NCBI RefSeq assembly: GCF_020700235.1
Contig: NZ_CP085301.1
Location: 248,001-312,000, forward strand
Origin: Haladaptatus pallidirubidus
GTDB lineage: Archaea > Halobacteriota > Halobacteria > Halobacteriales > Haladaptataceae
DNA length: 64,000 bases
Reading direction: 5' to 3'
The notes under the pieces were generated by a model. That model saw only the letters and a list, made by a program, of their open reading frames with translations. It was not told the origin of the DNA and did not search any database. The translations under genes and the position numbers were made by a program. Every line of letters begins with the position of its first letter. Within the stretch, counting starts at the first letter, position 1. Shown here one piece after another: positions 7,907-15,800 of this stretch.

Positions 7907-9339
7907 TGGTCGTTCCCCACGCTGATCCACGCCTTCGCGCCACCGTCGATTTCGATACGGTTCAGATCGCCGGAGAACCGGTAGGCGTCCCTTCCGTCGA
8001 CGACGCTGCCTTTCACCCGTTTGCCGGAGATAGTGTCGAAGGCGTTGACCGACCCAAGGGTATCGTCCTTCGTGACCGACCCACCCACGTCGAAGGAGTA
8101 GGTGCTGGCCCCGTCGCTCCTGCGTCCATCGATAACGAGCATTTTCGGCAGGCCGAGTTTGCCGGGCGTGACGCGCTCACCGTTAAGATAGAGCGTCGCG
8201 TTTCCGTCGAGGCTGAACGACGTAAGGATTCCGGCGAACCGATAGCTGTCGGTGCCGCCGGCGACTGCGCCGGTGACGGTACCGCTTTCGATGGTGTCTT
8301 CTTCGCTCTTCGTCCCGCCTCGCGCGGTCGATTTTCGAACGTTTCCTGTGACTTCGAACTCGTAGTTCGTCTCGGTCGAGGCGTCGGAACTGGAGATGCT
8401 GAGGACGTTCGAAAGCCCCTGCGCTTTGGCCTGCTTTTGCTGAACCGCCTGTTTGCGATTGCCCGAACTGCCGCCTGCCCCGCTCGCGGCCTGCTCGGCG
8501 GACATCGGGACGCCTTTCGGCGGGGTCGTGTCCGCCGATTCGCCGGTTCGGGTGTTCGTTTCGGTGACGGTTCCGCCGTCGATGGTCGCGATGTCGCCGA
8601 CGATGTCGCAGTTACGAAGATGCGTTTCGCCGTACCACGACCAGATTGCGCGGGTGTTGGTCGAACCGGGGGCGGAACAACCGACGCCGCAAGGTTGTGC
8701 GCCGGTGGTGTCGATGACCGTGTTCGTGACGTTGCAGGGTCGTGTTTTCGCGTTGAGTCGAACGTTCGAGATTGTGTTGCCCTTGAAGTACGAAGATTCG
8801 ACGTGGAGATTGCCGCCGTACCCCTGGGCACCGGGGCCTGACCCGTACAGGCCGTTGTCTATCATGCCTGCGATGTGGATATTTCGGAAGGTGATGGTGC
8901 CTCGGTGGGGAAGATTTGCATCGACCCAGATGCCGCCGCTTTTCGTTCGCGGTGCCTGTCCGTCACCCATGTAGACGTTCTCGATGAGAGCCGAACCGTC
9001 CGGGTCGGAGACGCCGGGCGTCATGAGGTAGTGGCCGCCGGGATGTTCGCCTTTGAAACCGACGTTCCGAATCGTCCACCCGGAACCGGTCGTTTTGATG
9101 AGCGCCGACGCACCGCTCGCGCTCATGTCGATGAGTTTGTTTTCGAAGGTTTCACCGTCGCCGACGGTGATAGACTTCGTCTCGCCTGCAGGAATCGTAA
9201 TCGTCTCGTACTCGTTCGCGCCGACCGCCGAACCGGTCGCCGCGAACGTTGCCGCCGTTGCACCTGCGAACTTCAGGTACGAGCGTCGATTCAGAAGGCC
9301 CTCTGTCTTGGAACCGCGTGCCGTCTCGTCGCGTGCCAT
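7903..9339 (-). CDS. Tat-exported right-handed beta-helix protein with two C-terminal repeat domains
   Basis: 478 residues. NRRSYLKFAGATAATF (18-33) is a twin-arginine signal, cleaved probably before GANEYETI. Residues 45-270 carry irregular beta-helix rungs (IRNVGFKG, IENVYMGDG, FRNIHIAG, HVESSYFKG) typical of pectate-lyase-like folds. A Gly/Ser/Gln-rich linker (about 270-320) leads to two tandem copies of a domain of about 65 residues (324-390 and 412-475), each with a Y-x-F-x-V opening and a D-x-YRF-x-G centre. Such proteins act outside the cell on or as part of polysaccharide or surface layers; enzymatic activity is not shown. The next gene upstream is a shorter paralogue lacking the repeats. 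Transcription likely starts at the promoter copy adjacent to the ATG. Confidence 0.85.
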   Translation of the reverse strand: MARDETARGSKTEGLLNRRSYLKFAGATAATFAATGSAVGANEYETITIPAGETKSITVGDGETFENKLIDMSASGASALIKTTGSGWTIRNVGFKGEHPGGHYLMTPGVSDPDGSALIENVYMGDGQAPRTKSGGIWVDANLPHRGTITFRNIHIAGMIDNGLYGSGPGAQGYGGNLHVESSYFKGNTISNVRLNAKTRPCNVTNTVIDTTGAQPCGVGCSAPGSTNTRAIWSWYGETHLRNCDIVGDIATIDGGTVTETNTRTGESADTTPPKGVPMSAEQAASGAGGSSGNRKQAVQQKQAKAQGLSNVLSISSSDASTETNYEFEVTGNVRKSTARGGTKSEEDTIESGTVTGAVAGGTDSYRFAGILTSFSLDGNATLYLNGERVTPGKLGLPKMLVIDGRRSDGASTYSFDVGGSVTKDDTLGSVNAFDTISGKRVKGSVVDGRDAYRFSGDLNRIEIDGGAKAWISVGNDQ

Positions 9340-9346
9340 TGCACGT

Positions 9347-9412
9347 TCAATGCTTCCTTACTGATTTAAGTAGATTCCGATTCAGTCTCAATGCTATCCG
9401 AATAGTTTAAAT
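9347..9412 (-). promoter_or_regulatory. Duplicated promoter element before the longer beta-helix gene
   Basis: Two copies of TCAATGC(T/A)(T/A)... followed by a TTTAA/TTTAAAT box occupy 9347-9370 and 9388-9412 (read on the plus strand), 41 bases apart. The nearer TTAAAT lies about 26 bases before the ATG at 9339, consistent with a TATA box and leaderless transcription. The pair recurs with the same spacing before the paralogue. Confidence 0.6.
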
Positions 9413-9480
9413 AGAATTGCTGTCGCGAAGACGGCAGAAAAAGGTGGGCTTACGCCCGGAAATGTCGCGTTACCGCAGAG

Positions 9481-10401
9481 TTAGTTGCCCTTCGCGGCCT
9501 GCTCCGCGCTCTGGGGAACCTTCTTCGGAATCTTCGTTTTCGGGTTGCTTCCGACGCTCTGGGTTTTGACCGAACCGCTGGTCGGACCTTCGACCTGCGA
9601 GTTCTTGACGACGACTTCGCCGCCGTGGAAGCCGCCGTTGATAGCTTCGTATTCGGTGACGCTCACGTCGCAGTTTTCGACGGTAATGGGAACGTACCAG
9701 CCCCAGATTCCGCGCTTGTTCGGTCCGTTCGGGTGATGGACTTCCGACCCCGTGTTCTCGATGACGGAGTCCTTGACGTAGGAATCCGGCGTCCCGAGTC
9801 GCACGTTGGCGATGTCGTTGTTCGCACAGTAACATTCCTCGACTTTGACGGGACCACCCGCGCCCGCACCCTGCGCCGCACCGGGACCGCTCGCGTACAG
9901 GCCGTTGTTCGCGTACTTTTGAATGTTGACGTGACGGAACGTCAGTTCGCCCTCGTGAGGCGTGTTCGCATTGACCCATACCGCACCGGGTTCCGCCTCG
10001 TTCGCGCTGTTCGTTTCTACGCCGTCGCCCATGTATACGTTCTCGATGAGACCTTTGCTGCCCGAGGAAACGCTCGGAATCATGCTGAACGAACCGAAAT
10101 TCTTCGCACTGCAGCCGCCCTTGAAGCCGACGTTTCGAATCGTCCAGTCGCTACCGCTCGCCTCTATCATCACCGACGCGCCCGACGCGCTCTGGTCAAT
10201 GAGTTTGTTTTCGAACGTTTCGCCGTCGCCGACGGTGATGTTTTTCGTCTCACCCGCGCCGACGGTAATGGTCTCATACTCGTTTGCCGCAACGCCTTTG
10301 CTCGCTACACCGAGTCCGGCAGTGGCGGTTACCGCAGCACCAGCCGTCTTCAGGAACGAACGTCGATTGAGTTTCTCACTTCTCTTTTGGTCGCGTGCCA
10401 T
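9481..10401 (-). CDS. Tat-exported right-handed beta-helix protein (shorter paralogue)
   Basis: 306 residues. NRRSFLKTAGAAVTAT (about 12-27) is a twin-arginine signal and the mature protein begins near ANEYETI. The beta-helix region matches the downstream paralogue closely (NEYETIT, KNITVGDGETFENKLID, WTIRNVGFKGG, LIENVYMGDG, NNGLYASGPG). Both end this region with a P-x-SAEQAA block, where this protein stops (SAEQAAKGN) and the other continues into a linker and repeats. It is therefore a tandem duplicate, probably secreted for surface polysaccharide handling. Paired cysteines in the mature part may form a disulphide. No catalytic residues can be assigned with confidence. Confidence 0.85.
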   Translation of the reverse strand: MARDQKRSEKLNRRSFLKTAGAAVTATAGLGVASKGVAANEYETITVGAGETKNITVGDGETFENKLIDQSASGASVMIEASGSDWTIRNVGFKGGCSAKNFGSFSMIPSVSSGSKGLIENVYMGDGVETNSANEAEPGAVWVNANTPHEGELTFRHVNIQKYANNGLYASGPGAAQGAGAGGPVKVEECYCANNDIANVRLGTPDSYVKDSVIENTGSEVHHPNGPNKRGIWGWYVPITVENCDVSVTEYEAINGGFHGGEVVVKNSQVEGPTSGSVKTQSVGSNPKTKIPKKVPQSAEQAAKGN

Positions 10402-10408
10402 TGCAGGT

Positions 10409-10474
10409 TCAATGCTATCTTACTGATTTAAGTATCCTCTGATTTCGCCTCAATGCCATCTTACTAATTTAAAC
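10409..10474 (-). promoter_or_regulatory. Duplicated promoter element before the shorter beta-helix gene
   Basis: TCAATGCTATCTTACTGATT at 10409 continuing into TAAG, and a second copy at 10450-10474 ending in TTTAAAC, again exactly 41 bases apart. The proximal CTTAAAT box is about 26 bases before the ATG at 10401, so the transcript would be leaderless. The distal copy may be an activator site or an upstream promoter. Confidence 0.6.
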
Positions 10475-10676
10475 ATAATGGCCGGTTCCGCGGTGAACCC
10501 TTGTTACCCATTCAGGACTCGGTTTCTCGGCCGCCATCGAGCCGTACTAAGTAGGAAAATTGGGTTCGAACGTCGAATCGTACGGAAACGTACTATTGAA
10601 TCACGCGCAATCGTTGATTCGGGTTTTCCAACGAGTTTCGCCGGTACGACCGGTCTACACCGGAAGAAACCGGCGC

Positions 10677-10685
10677 ATAACAAAG
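10677..10685 (+). promoter_or_regulatory. ATAACAAAG element upstream of the phosphodiesterase gene
   Basis: CGCATAACAAAG ends 27 bases before the ATG at 10713. No better TATA box is visible at this distance, so the CATAAC part may itself serve as the promoter box. Same nonamer as at 6794, 15385 and 15505. Confidence 0.4.
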
Positions 10686-10712
10686 GACGCGGACGGGTTT
10701 TTCGCAGGCAGT

Positions 10713-12326
10713 ATGGACTGCCAACTACAGACGCTCCTCGTCGGAATCGACGCCGGGTGTCGCTCCGTTCTCGATCCGCTGTTCGAGGACGACGCGCTTC
10801 CCCATCTCCAGTCGATTTTCGCCGAGGGGACGTCAGGGCCGCTGGAATCACAGATTCCTCCGTGGACACCCAGTGCGTGGCCCTCACTGTACTCCGGGGT
10901 TAACCCCGGCAAGCACGGCGTTTTCGGGTTTCTCGACTTCGACGGCTACGATTGGGATGTCGTGAACGCGAGTCGAGTCCGCGAACACACGCTCTGGGAA
11001 CTCCTCGACCACAACGACCGTTCGAGCGTCGTCGTCAACGCTCCCGTGACACATCCGCCGCGAGCGATAGACGGTGCGGTTTTGCCGGGCTACACCGCCC
11101 CTGAAAATCCCCGCTGTCACCCCGAAGGGTTGCTGGACGACGTACGAAACGAAATCGGAGGCTATCGGGTGTATCCTCCGCGAAACCTTCCGAAGGACAA
11201 ATCGGTCGAATGGTATCGCCGTCTCGCGCGCATGCGCGGAGAAGCATTTCGATACCTCGTAAACCGCTTCGACCCCGAGTTCGGTTTCGTCCAGTTCCAA
11301 AGTACGGACTCCGTGTTCCACGAACACCCCGGGGAAGAAGACATCGTTCGGGCCGTCTACGAATCGGTGGACGAGCAGGTTGGCGAGATTCTCGACGACT
11401 GCGACCCAGACACGATCATCGTCGCCAGCGACCACGGAATCGGCGAGTACACGGGCTACGAGTTCCGCGTCAACGATTTTCTCCGCGAGGAGGGCTACGT
11501 GAAAACCGCGCGCGGCGGCGAGGGAATGCCCTCGTGGTCTACCATCGCCAGCAACCAGTTACAGCAGGGCGAAGAGAGTTCGCCTCGAAAGCAGGGAACC
11601 GTCGAGCGCGGCCTCGCGCTCGCCGCGAAAGTCGGCATCACGAGTCAACGGATCGGAACCGTCCTCTCCCGTGCGGGACTGGACGAGTTCGTCGCAAAGC
11701 GCGTGCCGGAGGATTTCATCCGGGCCGCGACCGAGCAGGTCGATTTCTCGAACTCGGCGGCGTTCATGCGCGATAGAATCGAATGCGGGATTCGAATCAA
11801 CCTCGAAGGGCGCGAACCCGACGGGGTCGTCCCGCCGGAAAAGTACGACGAAGTTCGGGACGAACTCATCGAAACGTTGGACGGCGTCAGAACGCCGGAC
11901 GGCCAACCGGTGTTCGAAACGATCGCGCCCCGCGAGGCGTTTTTCGACGGCCCGTACAGCGACGAGGCGGTCGACGTGGTTTGCGTTCCCGCCGCGTTCG
12001 ACCAGTTCCTTTCGGCGCAACTGCGCGGCCAACAGTTCGGCCCGCCGCGCGAACCGTGGAACCACAAACTGAACGGGATTTTCGCGGCGGCGGGCGCGAA
12101 CATCGACGCCGACGCGAAGCTCGCGGACGCCCACCTGTTCGACGTGGCGCCGACGATTCTGGCGACTCTCGGCGTCCCCGCGAGCGACAGAATGGACGGG
12201 CGCGTCCTCCCCGTCGTGGAGTCGGTAGGCGAGCAAAGCTACCCCGCATACGACGCGGGCGAGACGGTCGAAACGGACGACGAGCGCGTGGAAGCGCGAC
12301 TCGCGGATCTCGGGTATCTCGAATGA
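10713..12326 (+). CDS. Alkaline-phosphatase-superfamily phosphodiesterase/nucleotide pyrophosphatase
   Basis: 537 residues from the ATG at 10713; an earlier in-frame start at 10560 would add 51 residues without family character. VGIDAG near residue 10 gives the first metal-binding Asp, WTPSAWPSLYSG (about 51-62) gives the Thr/Ser nucleophile region, and ASDHGIGEY (about 236-244) gives the second metal site. A final HLFDVAPTILATLGVP block is typical of this superfamily. There is no signal peptide, so it acts inside or at the membrane. Relatives of this kind occur in haloarchaeal polysaccharide and glycosylation clusters, but the substrate is unknown. The stop overlaps the start of the acyltransferase gene (ATGA). 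Confidence 0.85.
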   Translation: MDCQLQTLLVGIDAGCRSVLDPLFEDDALPHLQSIFAEGTSGPLESQIPPWTPSAWPSLYSGVNPGKHGVFGFLDFDGYDWDVVNASRVREHTLWELLDHNDRSSVVVNAPVTHPPRAIDGAVLPGYTAPENPRCHPEGLLDDVRNEIGGYRVYPPRNLPKDKSVEWYRRLARMRGEAFRYLVNRFDPEFGFVQFQSTDSVFHEHPGEEDIVRAVYESVDEQVGEILDDCDPDTIIVASDHGIGEYTGYEFRVNDFLREEGYVKTARGGEGMPSWSTIASNQLQQGEESSPRKQGTVERGLALAAKVGITSQRIGTVLSRAGLDEFVAKRVPEDFIRAATEQVDFSNSAAFMRDRIECGIRINLEGREPDGVVPPEKYDEVRDELIETLDGVRTPDGQPVFETIAPREAFFDGPYSDEAVDVVCVPAAFDQFLSAQLRGQQFGPPREPWNHKLNGIFAAAGANIDADAKLADAHLFDVAPTILATLGVPASDRMDGRVLPVVESVGEQSYPAYDAGETVETDDERVEARLADLGYLE

Positions 12327-13339
12327 GTGTGACAATAGAAAAAAACGGCATCAAAGTAGAGCGCGCAGATGATTTAGACCTCTGGAACGACTACGTGGAG
12401 CGGTCGCCGCAGGGCGACGTGTTTCATCGACTCGATGCCCTTCGGGCGCAGGCGGAACACACTGGCGCGACCCTTCATCCGCTCATCGGCTACAAGGGCC
12501 AGGAACCGGTCGGCCTGCTTCCCGCCTTCACGATTTCGAAGGGTGGCGTCACGACCGCCTTTTCTCCGCCGCCGAACCTCTGGCTCCCGCACCTCGGCCC
12601 GGTGCTGTTGAACATGGAGAAGTTGAAACGGCGAAAGGCGGAACGCAGACATCGACGATTCATCGACGGCTGTCTCGACTGGCTCGACCGCCAGTACGGT
12701 CCGAAGTACGTTCACGTCCGAACAGGCGGGCGGTACGAGGATATTCGACCGTTTGAGTGGAACGAGTTCGAAGTGCGTCCGCGACACACCTACGAGGTAG
12801 ACCTCACGTCCGGCGAAGAGAGCGTGCTGTCGAGTTTCAGCAGCGATGCCCGGAGCAACACCCGAACCGACGAGAGCAGGTACGACATTCGCGTCGGCGG
12901 CGTGGACGCCATCCGGCGAATCATCCGGCAGGTCAAAGACCGCCACGACGCGCAGGACGAGCCCTACCGGCTCTCGGCGAACTTCGTCGCCGACCTCTAC
13001 CAGAGCCTTCCCGAAGGTGCGGTTCGCCCCTACGTCTGCGAAGTCGATGGCGAGTTCGCGGGCGGAATGGTCGCGCTGGCGGACGACGAGCGAATCTATC
13101 GCTGGCAGGGCGGCGCGAAGCACGACCACGACGTACCCATCAACGACCTCGTGGACTGGCGAATCATGCGCGACGCGATGGACGAGGGAATTCCGCGCTA
13201 CGACCTCGTCGGCGCGAACGAGCGCCGACTCTGTGGCTACAAGGCGAAGTTCAACCCAGAACTCGTGCGTTACTACAGTTTGGAGCGCGGAACCCGGATG
13301 ATGAACCTGCTGACGGACGTGTACAAGCGGTTCCGATAG
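12323..13339 (+). CDS. FemAB-like GNAT acyltransferase (Acetyltransf_6 type)
   Basis: 338 residues from the ATG at 12323, inside the ATGA overlap with the phosphodiesterase gene. The protein has two half-domains of the FemAB/GNAT type. The first (about 5-160) includes WNDYVERSPQG and the KYVHVRTGG segment, typical of proteins annotated as lipid II:glycine glycyltransferase-like in archaea. The second (about 170-330) includes FAGGMVALADDERIYRWQGG and YDLVGANE, the usual C-terminal FemAB signature. Since archaea lack peptidoglycan, the likely role is acylation or aminoacylation of a surface polysaccharide or glycolipid. This is inferred from the cluster, not shown. Confidence 0.82.
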   Translation: MSVTIEKNGIKVERADDLDLWNDYVERSPQGDVFHRLDALRAQAEHTGATLHPLIGYKGQEPVGLLPAFTISKGGVTTAFSPPPNLWLPHLGPVLLNMEKLKRRKAERRHRRFIDGCLDWLDRQYGPKYVHVRTGGRYEDIRPFEWNEFEVRPRHTYEVDLTSGEESVLSSFSSDARSNTRTDESRYDIRVGGVDAIRRIIRQVKDRHDAQDEPYRLSANFVADLYQSLPEGAVRPYVCEVDGEFAGGMVALADDERIYRWQGGAKHDHDVPINDLVDWRIMRDAMDEGIPRYDLVGANERRLCGYKAKFNPELVRYYSLERGTRMMNLLTDVYKRFR

Positions 13340-13400
13340 CCGAGTCGAGGACAATTTCCAGCCTGTCAAGATTTTTGCGCGAACAGTACGTGCGGAGTGT

Positions 13401-13643
13401 ATGGATGATCGGTTCGTTTTCGCTGGGTTTACCCTGATAATCGCCGGAATCGGTTTCATTTTCAGCGGCCCGTTCGGCGTTCTCGTCTTGGGAATCGTCG
13501 TCTGTGGACTCGGGTTAGCAGGGAGTAACGTGCGAGATGGTGCGGGAGAACCGACTCAGGTTAACTGTCCCGGTTGCGGCGCGAGAAACGACCGCACTGC
13601 TGACAAACGTCAGTAGTGCGGATCGAAACTGTCCGAAAAGTAG
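13401..13643 (+). pseudogene. Membrane protein with truncated zinc ribbon (nonsense codon)
   Basis: The open part (13401-13616) encodes 71 residues: two short hydrophobic segments (about 6-22 and 25-41) and a CPGCGARNDRTAD zinc-knuckle half. It stops at TAG 13614-13616. Reading on in frame gives CGSKLSEK and a second TAG at 13641-13643, which is exactly the missing second knuckle of a CPxCG...CxxCG zinc ribbon. One cysteine of that knuckle also reads as arginine (CGT), so two changes (likely TGT to CGT and TAC to TAG) have damaged the ribbon. The shortened membrane protein may still be made. It follows the acyltransferase gene by 61 bases on the same strand. Confidence 0.65.
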
Positions 13644-13669
13644 CGCACAATTCGTTTCAAAAACGGTAT

Positions 13670-14251
13670 TTAACGGCCGATTACCGGCGTGTAACGGACG
13701 ATTTCACGAGGGACTCCGGGCATTCCGTCGAACAACCACAGGCAGAAAACGCCGAACAGCAGGCCGAGTTCGAGCGCGAGATAGCTCTGAATCGCGGGGT
13801 CGTTCAGGTAGGTGAGATAGTCGCCGAAATAGCTCCGAAATCGGGCCAGAAAGCCGAGGGTGGATTGATCCTGTGGAACCGGAACGAGGGGCCACAGCAG
13901 GAATCCGGGTGCGGGGTCTTTGCCGACCGCGACCGGGTAGATGATGTCGCCAGCGAGGTGCGAGAGATAGCCCACCGTGAACGCCACGCCGATGTCGGTT
14001 CGGCGCGCACGATGGGCCAGCACGAGCGCGACCGCGGAGAGCGGGAGCGCGGTCAGCAACGAATGCGCCAGCGAGTGACCGCTCGGGAGGACGGAGAGCG
14101 TCCACGCGAGGGGCTTGTCCACGAGATCAGGGAGTTGCGTCGCAACGCCGAGGGCGACGACCGCGTCGCTCCGCGGCGGTTTTCCGGTTCGAAGGCGTCT
14201 GAGCCCTGAATAGGCTAGGTAGCCGAACGCGAGGTGTTCCCACGGCCACAT
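13670..14251 (-). CDS. YdjM/DUF457-type membrane-bound metal-dependent hydrolase family protein
   Basis: 193 residues with four to five hydrophobic segments. It starts MWPWEHLAFGYLAY, and further conserved polar positions are LGVATQLPDLVDKP, SGHSLAHSLL and YLSHLAGDI. These His/Asp motifs within helices define the LexA-regulated YdjM (DUF457) family, which resembles membrane phospholipase C-like metalloenzymes. The first base of the start codon overlaps the last base of the DUF1616 stop (TAATG), so the two are a reverse-strand operon. Function is unknown; a lipid or lipid-linked substrate at the membrane is plausible. Confidence 0.82.
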   Translation of the reverse strand: MWPWEHLAFGYLAYSGLRRLRTGKPPRSDAVVALGVATQLPDLVDKPLAWTLSVLPSGHSLAHSLLTALPLSAVALVLAHRARRTDIGVAFTVGYLSHLAGDIIYPVAVGKDPAPGFLLWPLVPVPQDQSTLGFLARFRSYFGDYLTYLNDPAIQSYLALELGLLFGVFCLWLFDGMPGVPREIVRYTPVIGR

Positions 14252-15285
14252 TATTCTGTCCCGTTTGTCCCGACGGTTATCCAGATGTACGCGTGCTCGT
14301 CGGCGTTGTTGATGGTCGGGTCCGTCGGCGGGTCGCCCTTGTACAGAAGGTACACCACTCGGAGATTATCACCGGCCATCGTCGGCGCGATGTCGTGTTG
14401 GGTTCGCCACGATTCGCCCGCCGAAACGCGCTGGTCGAATCGCTCCAGCTCCTGCTGTTCGAGTATGCGCGCGCTCCCGCCCGGGCGCTGCTCGACGCGC
14501 TGGAGTTCGGCGACGACGGTGTATTCGACTCGTTCTTCTTCGTGGTTCGTCACCGAGACGTAGACCGGTTGCGTCTCACCCGGCGTGAACGATTCCGGAT
14601 AATTCTCGGCGACAAATTCGCCGTCCTCCGTTTGGGTGAGCAGGGACAGTCGGGAGAATTGCTCGCCGTCCTGCGGCGCGACGAACGCGTAGCCGACCGC
14701 CGAAAGTGCGACGACAACCGACAGCGCGAGGACGAGGTTGAGAGCGACATCCGTGCCGGTCTCGCTATCGAAGAGGGCGGTCGAGAGCCGTGAAAGTCCG
14801 CCGCGGATCGAGATGGAAAACCGGTCGTCAGCGGGGAGGGTGAGGCGGCGAATCGCCGCGAAAACGGTCGTGACGAGCGTGAGCGAAACGAGACCGAAGA
14901 GGACGGTGAACAGTGTGAACGAAAATCCGGCGAGCGCGAGCGCCAAGCCGAACAGCGGAAGCAGACTAAGGCTGACGCCGAACGAGAGCGCGAGCCGTTC
15001 ACCGACCGTGATTCCCTCCCGTCGAAGCCGACTCGGGAAGGACTGGGCCGAACGGTGTGACGGCCCGGTTCCAGGAAACAGGAGCGAAACGACTGCGTAG
15101 CCGGGCGCGAACAGAGCGACTGGAAGCCCCAGCGCAACAGCGAGCGGCGTCCCGTGAATCTCGGATTGATAAAGGGGAAAGGCAGCCAGCGCGACTGCGA
15201 TTCCGACCATCACGAGGTCGAGCGGAAACTCCAGCACCGGTCGCGTGAGTTTCGCCCACCACGAGTCGTTTGTTTCGTGGCTCAT
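14251..15285 (-). CDS. DUF1616 family membrane protein
   Basis: 344 residues. Hydrophobic segments lie at about 20-38, 46-66, 105-125, 130-152 and 188-206, followed by a large C-terminal domain of about 135 residues facing outside. That domain carries the family block NYPESFTPGETQPVYVSVTN and TVVAEL. DUF1616 proteins are frequent in archaeal polysaccharide and surface-glycan loci and resemble an NPCBM/CARDB-like module on a membrane anchor. The domain may bind a glycan or protein outside the membrane. An ATAACAAAG element lies 100 bases upstream. Exact role unknown. Confidence 0.82.
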   Translation of the reverse strand: MSHETNDSWWAKLTRPVLEFPLDLVMVGIAVALAAFPLYQSEIHGTPLAVALGLPVALFAPGYAVVSLLFPGTGPSHRSAQSFPSRLRREGITVGERLALSFGVSLSLLPLFGLALALAGFSFTLFTVLFGLVSLTLVTTVFAAIRRLTLPADDRFSISIRGGLSRLSTALFDSETGTDVALNLVLALSVVVALSAVGYAFVAPQDGEQFSRLSLLTQTEDGEFVAENYPESFTPGETQPVYVSVTNHEEERVEYTVVAELQRVEQRPGGSARILEQQELERFDQRVSAGESWRTQHDIAPTMAGDNLRVVYLLYKGDPPTDPTINNADEHAYIWITVGTNGTE

Positions 15286-15384
15286 GTCGTTCCCGAACGG
15301 CCGTCGATCTTCGCGCGGTGCTGTCCCGTCTTTGATTCTCCAACCATCGAAATCAGTCCGTGACTCGAATATTCCGTGATGGTA

Positions 15385-15393
15385 CTTTGTTAT
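15385..15393 (-). promoter_or_regulatory. ATAACAAAG element upstream of the DUF1616 gene
   Basis: Reverse strand reads GGATAACAAAGTACC, 100 bases before the DUF1616 ATG. A divergent copy (ATAACAAAGTACG) stands at 15505, so the two face away from one another around a 111-base centre. Confidence 0.4.
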
Positions 15394-15504
15394 CCTGCGC
15401 GTACTCCGTCGGCGGCGGTTTCGGCATCGACTATTGGCACGTTGCCCCGGAATACCCCGATTTCGCGGAGTTACAACCGCTCCCTATCGGGGCGAAGGTA
15501 GGAC

Positions 15505-15513
15505 ATAACAAAG
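15505..15513 (+). promoter_or_regulatory. ATAACAAAG element, forward copy
   Basis: ACATAACAAAGTACGAGTC on the forward strand. It matches the copy at 15385-15393 over 11 bases including the trailing TAC. Downstream lies a small frame (15636) and then the XapX gene. Confidence 0.4.
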
Positions 15514-15635
15514 TACGAGTCAGCACCATAATCGCTTGCTTGCCCGCCGAAGGTCGAGTCGAACGATGGTGATTTACTCTGAATTGGACACGCTCAGCCG
15601 ACGATTTCGAGGCACAGGTTCCCGACGACGACGTC

Positions 15636-15758
15636 ATGTTCGCCGTAGACGAGGACGAAAAGGGGGATGAACTCGCCGTCATCGCGGACGTGACGCGGGA
15701 CGAGGCGTGGATTTCGATACCGCTCTCGGAATCGCAGACCATCTCGCAGTGGCGCTAA
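15636..15758 (+). CDS. Small acidic protein, possibly 5'-truncated (DUF7556-like)
   Basis: An acidic frame ends at TAA 15756-15758 with VIADVTRDEAWISIPL...SQWR, which resembles small haloarchaeal proteins (DUF7556-like, from memory). In frame, coding character extends back to about 15580, but the only good start is the ATG at 15636, giving 40 residues. A TGA at 15570-15572 closes the frame just after an out-of-frame ATG at 15566 (ATGGTGA). A one-base change there would create a longer protein, so this may be a gene with a damaged 5' end. Codon use and acidity are like its neighbours. Confidence 0.5.
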   Translation: MFAVDEDEKGDELAVIADVTRDEAWISIPLSESQTISQWR

Positions 15759-15800
15759 CTCCGAACTACTTTTTACCGCGCTATCCGCAGTGAGTTCACG

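Noticed and set aside
10504..10903. Frames between the beta-helix gene and the phosphodiesterase gene
   Set aside because: Arg-rich shadows; the region is upstream DNA of the phosphodiesterase gene and shows only the ATAACAAAG element.
13614..13616. TAG read as pyrrolysine
   Set aside because: Nothing in the window suggests a pyrrolysine system and haloarchaea are not known for it; loss of a neighbouring cysteine fits decay better.
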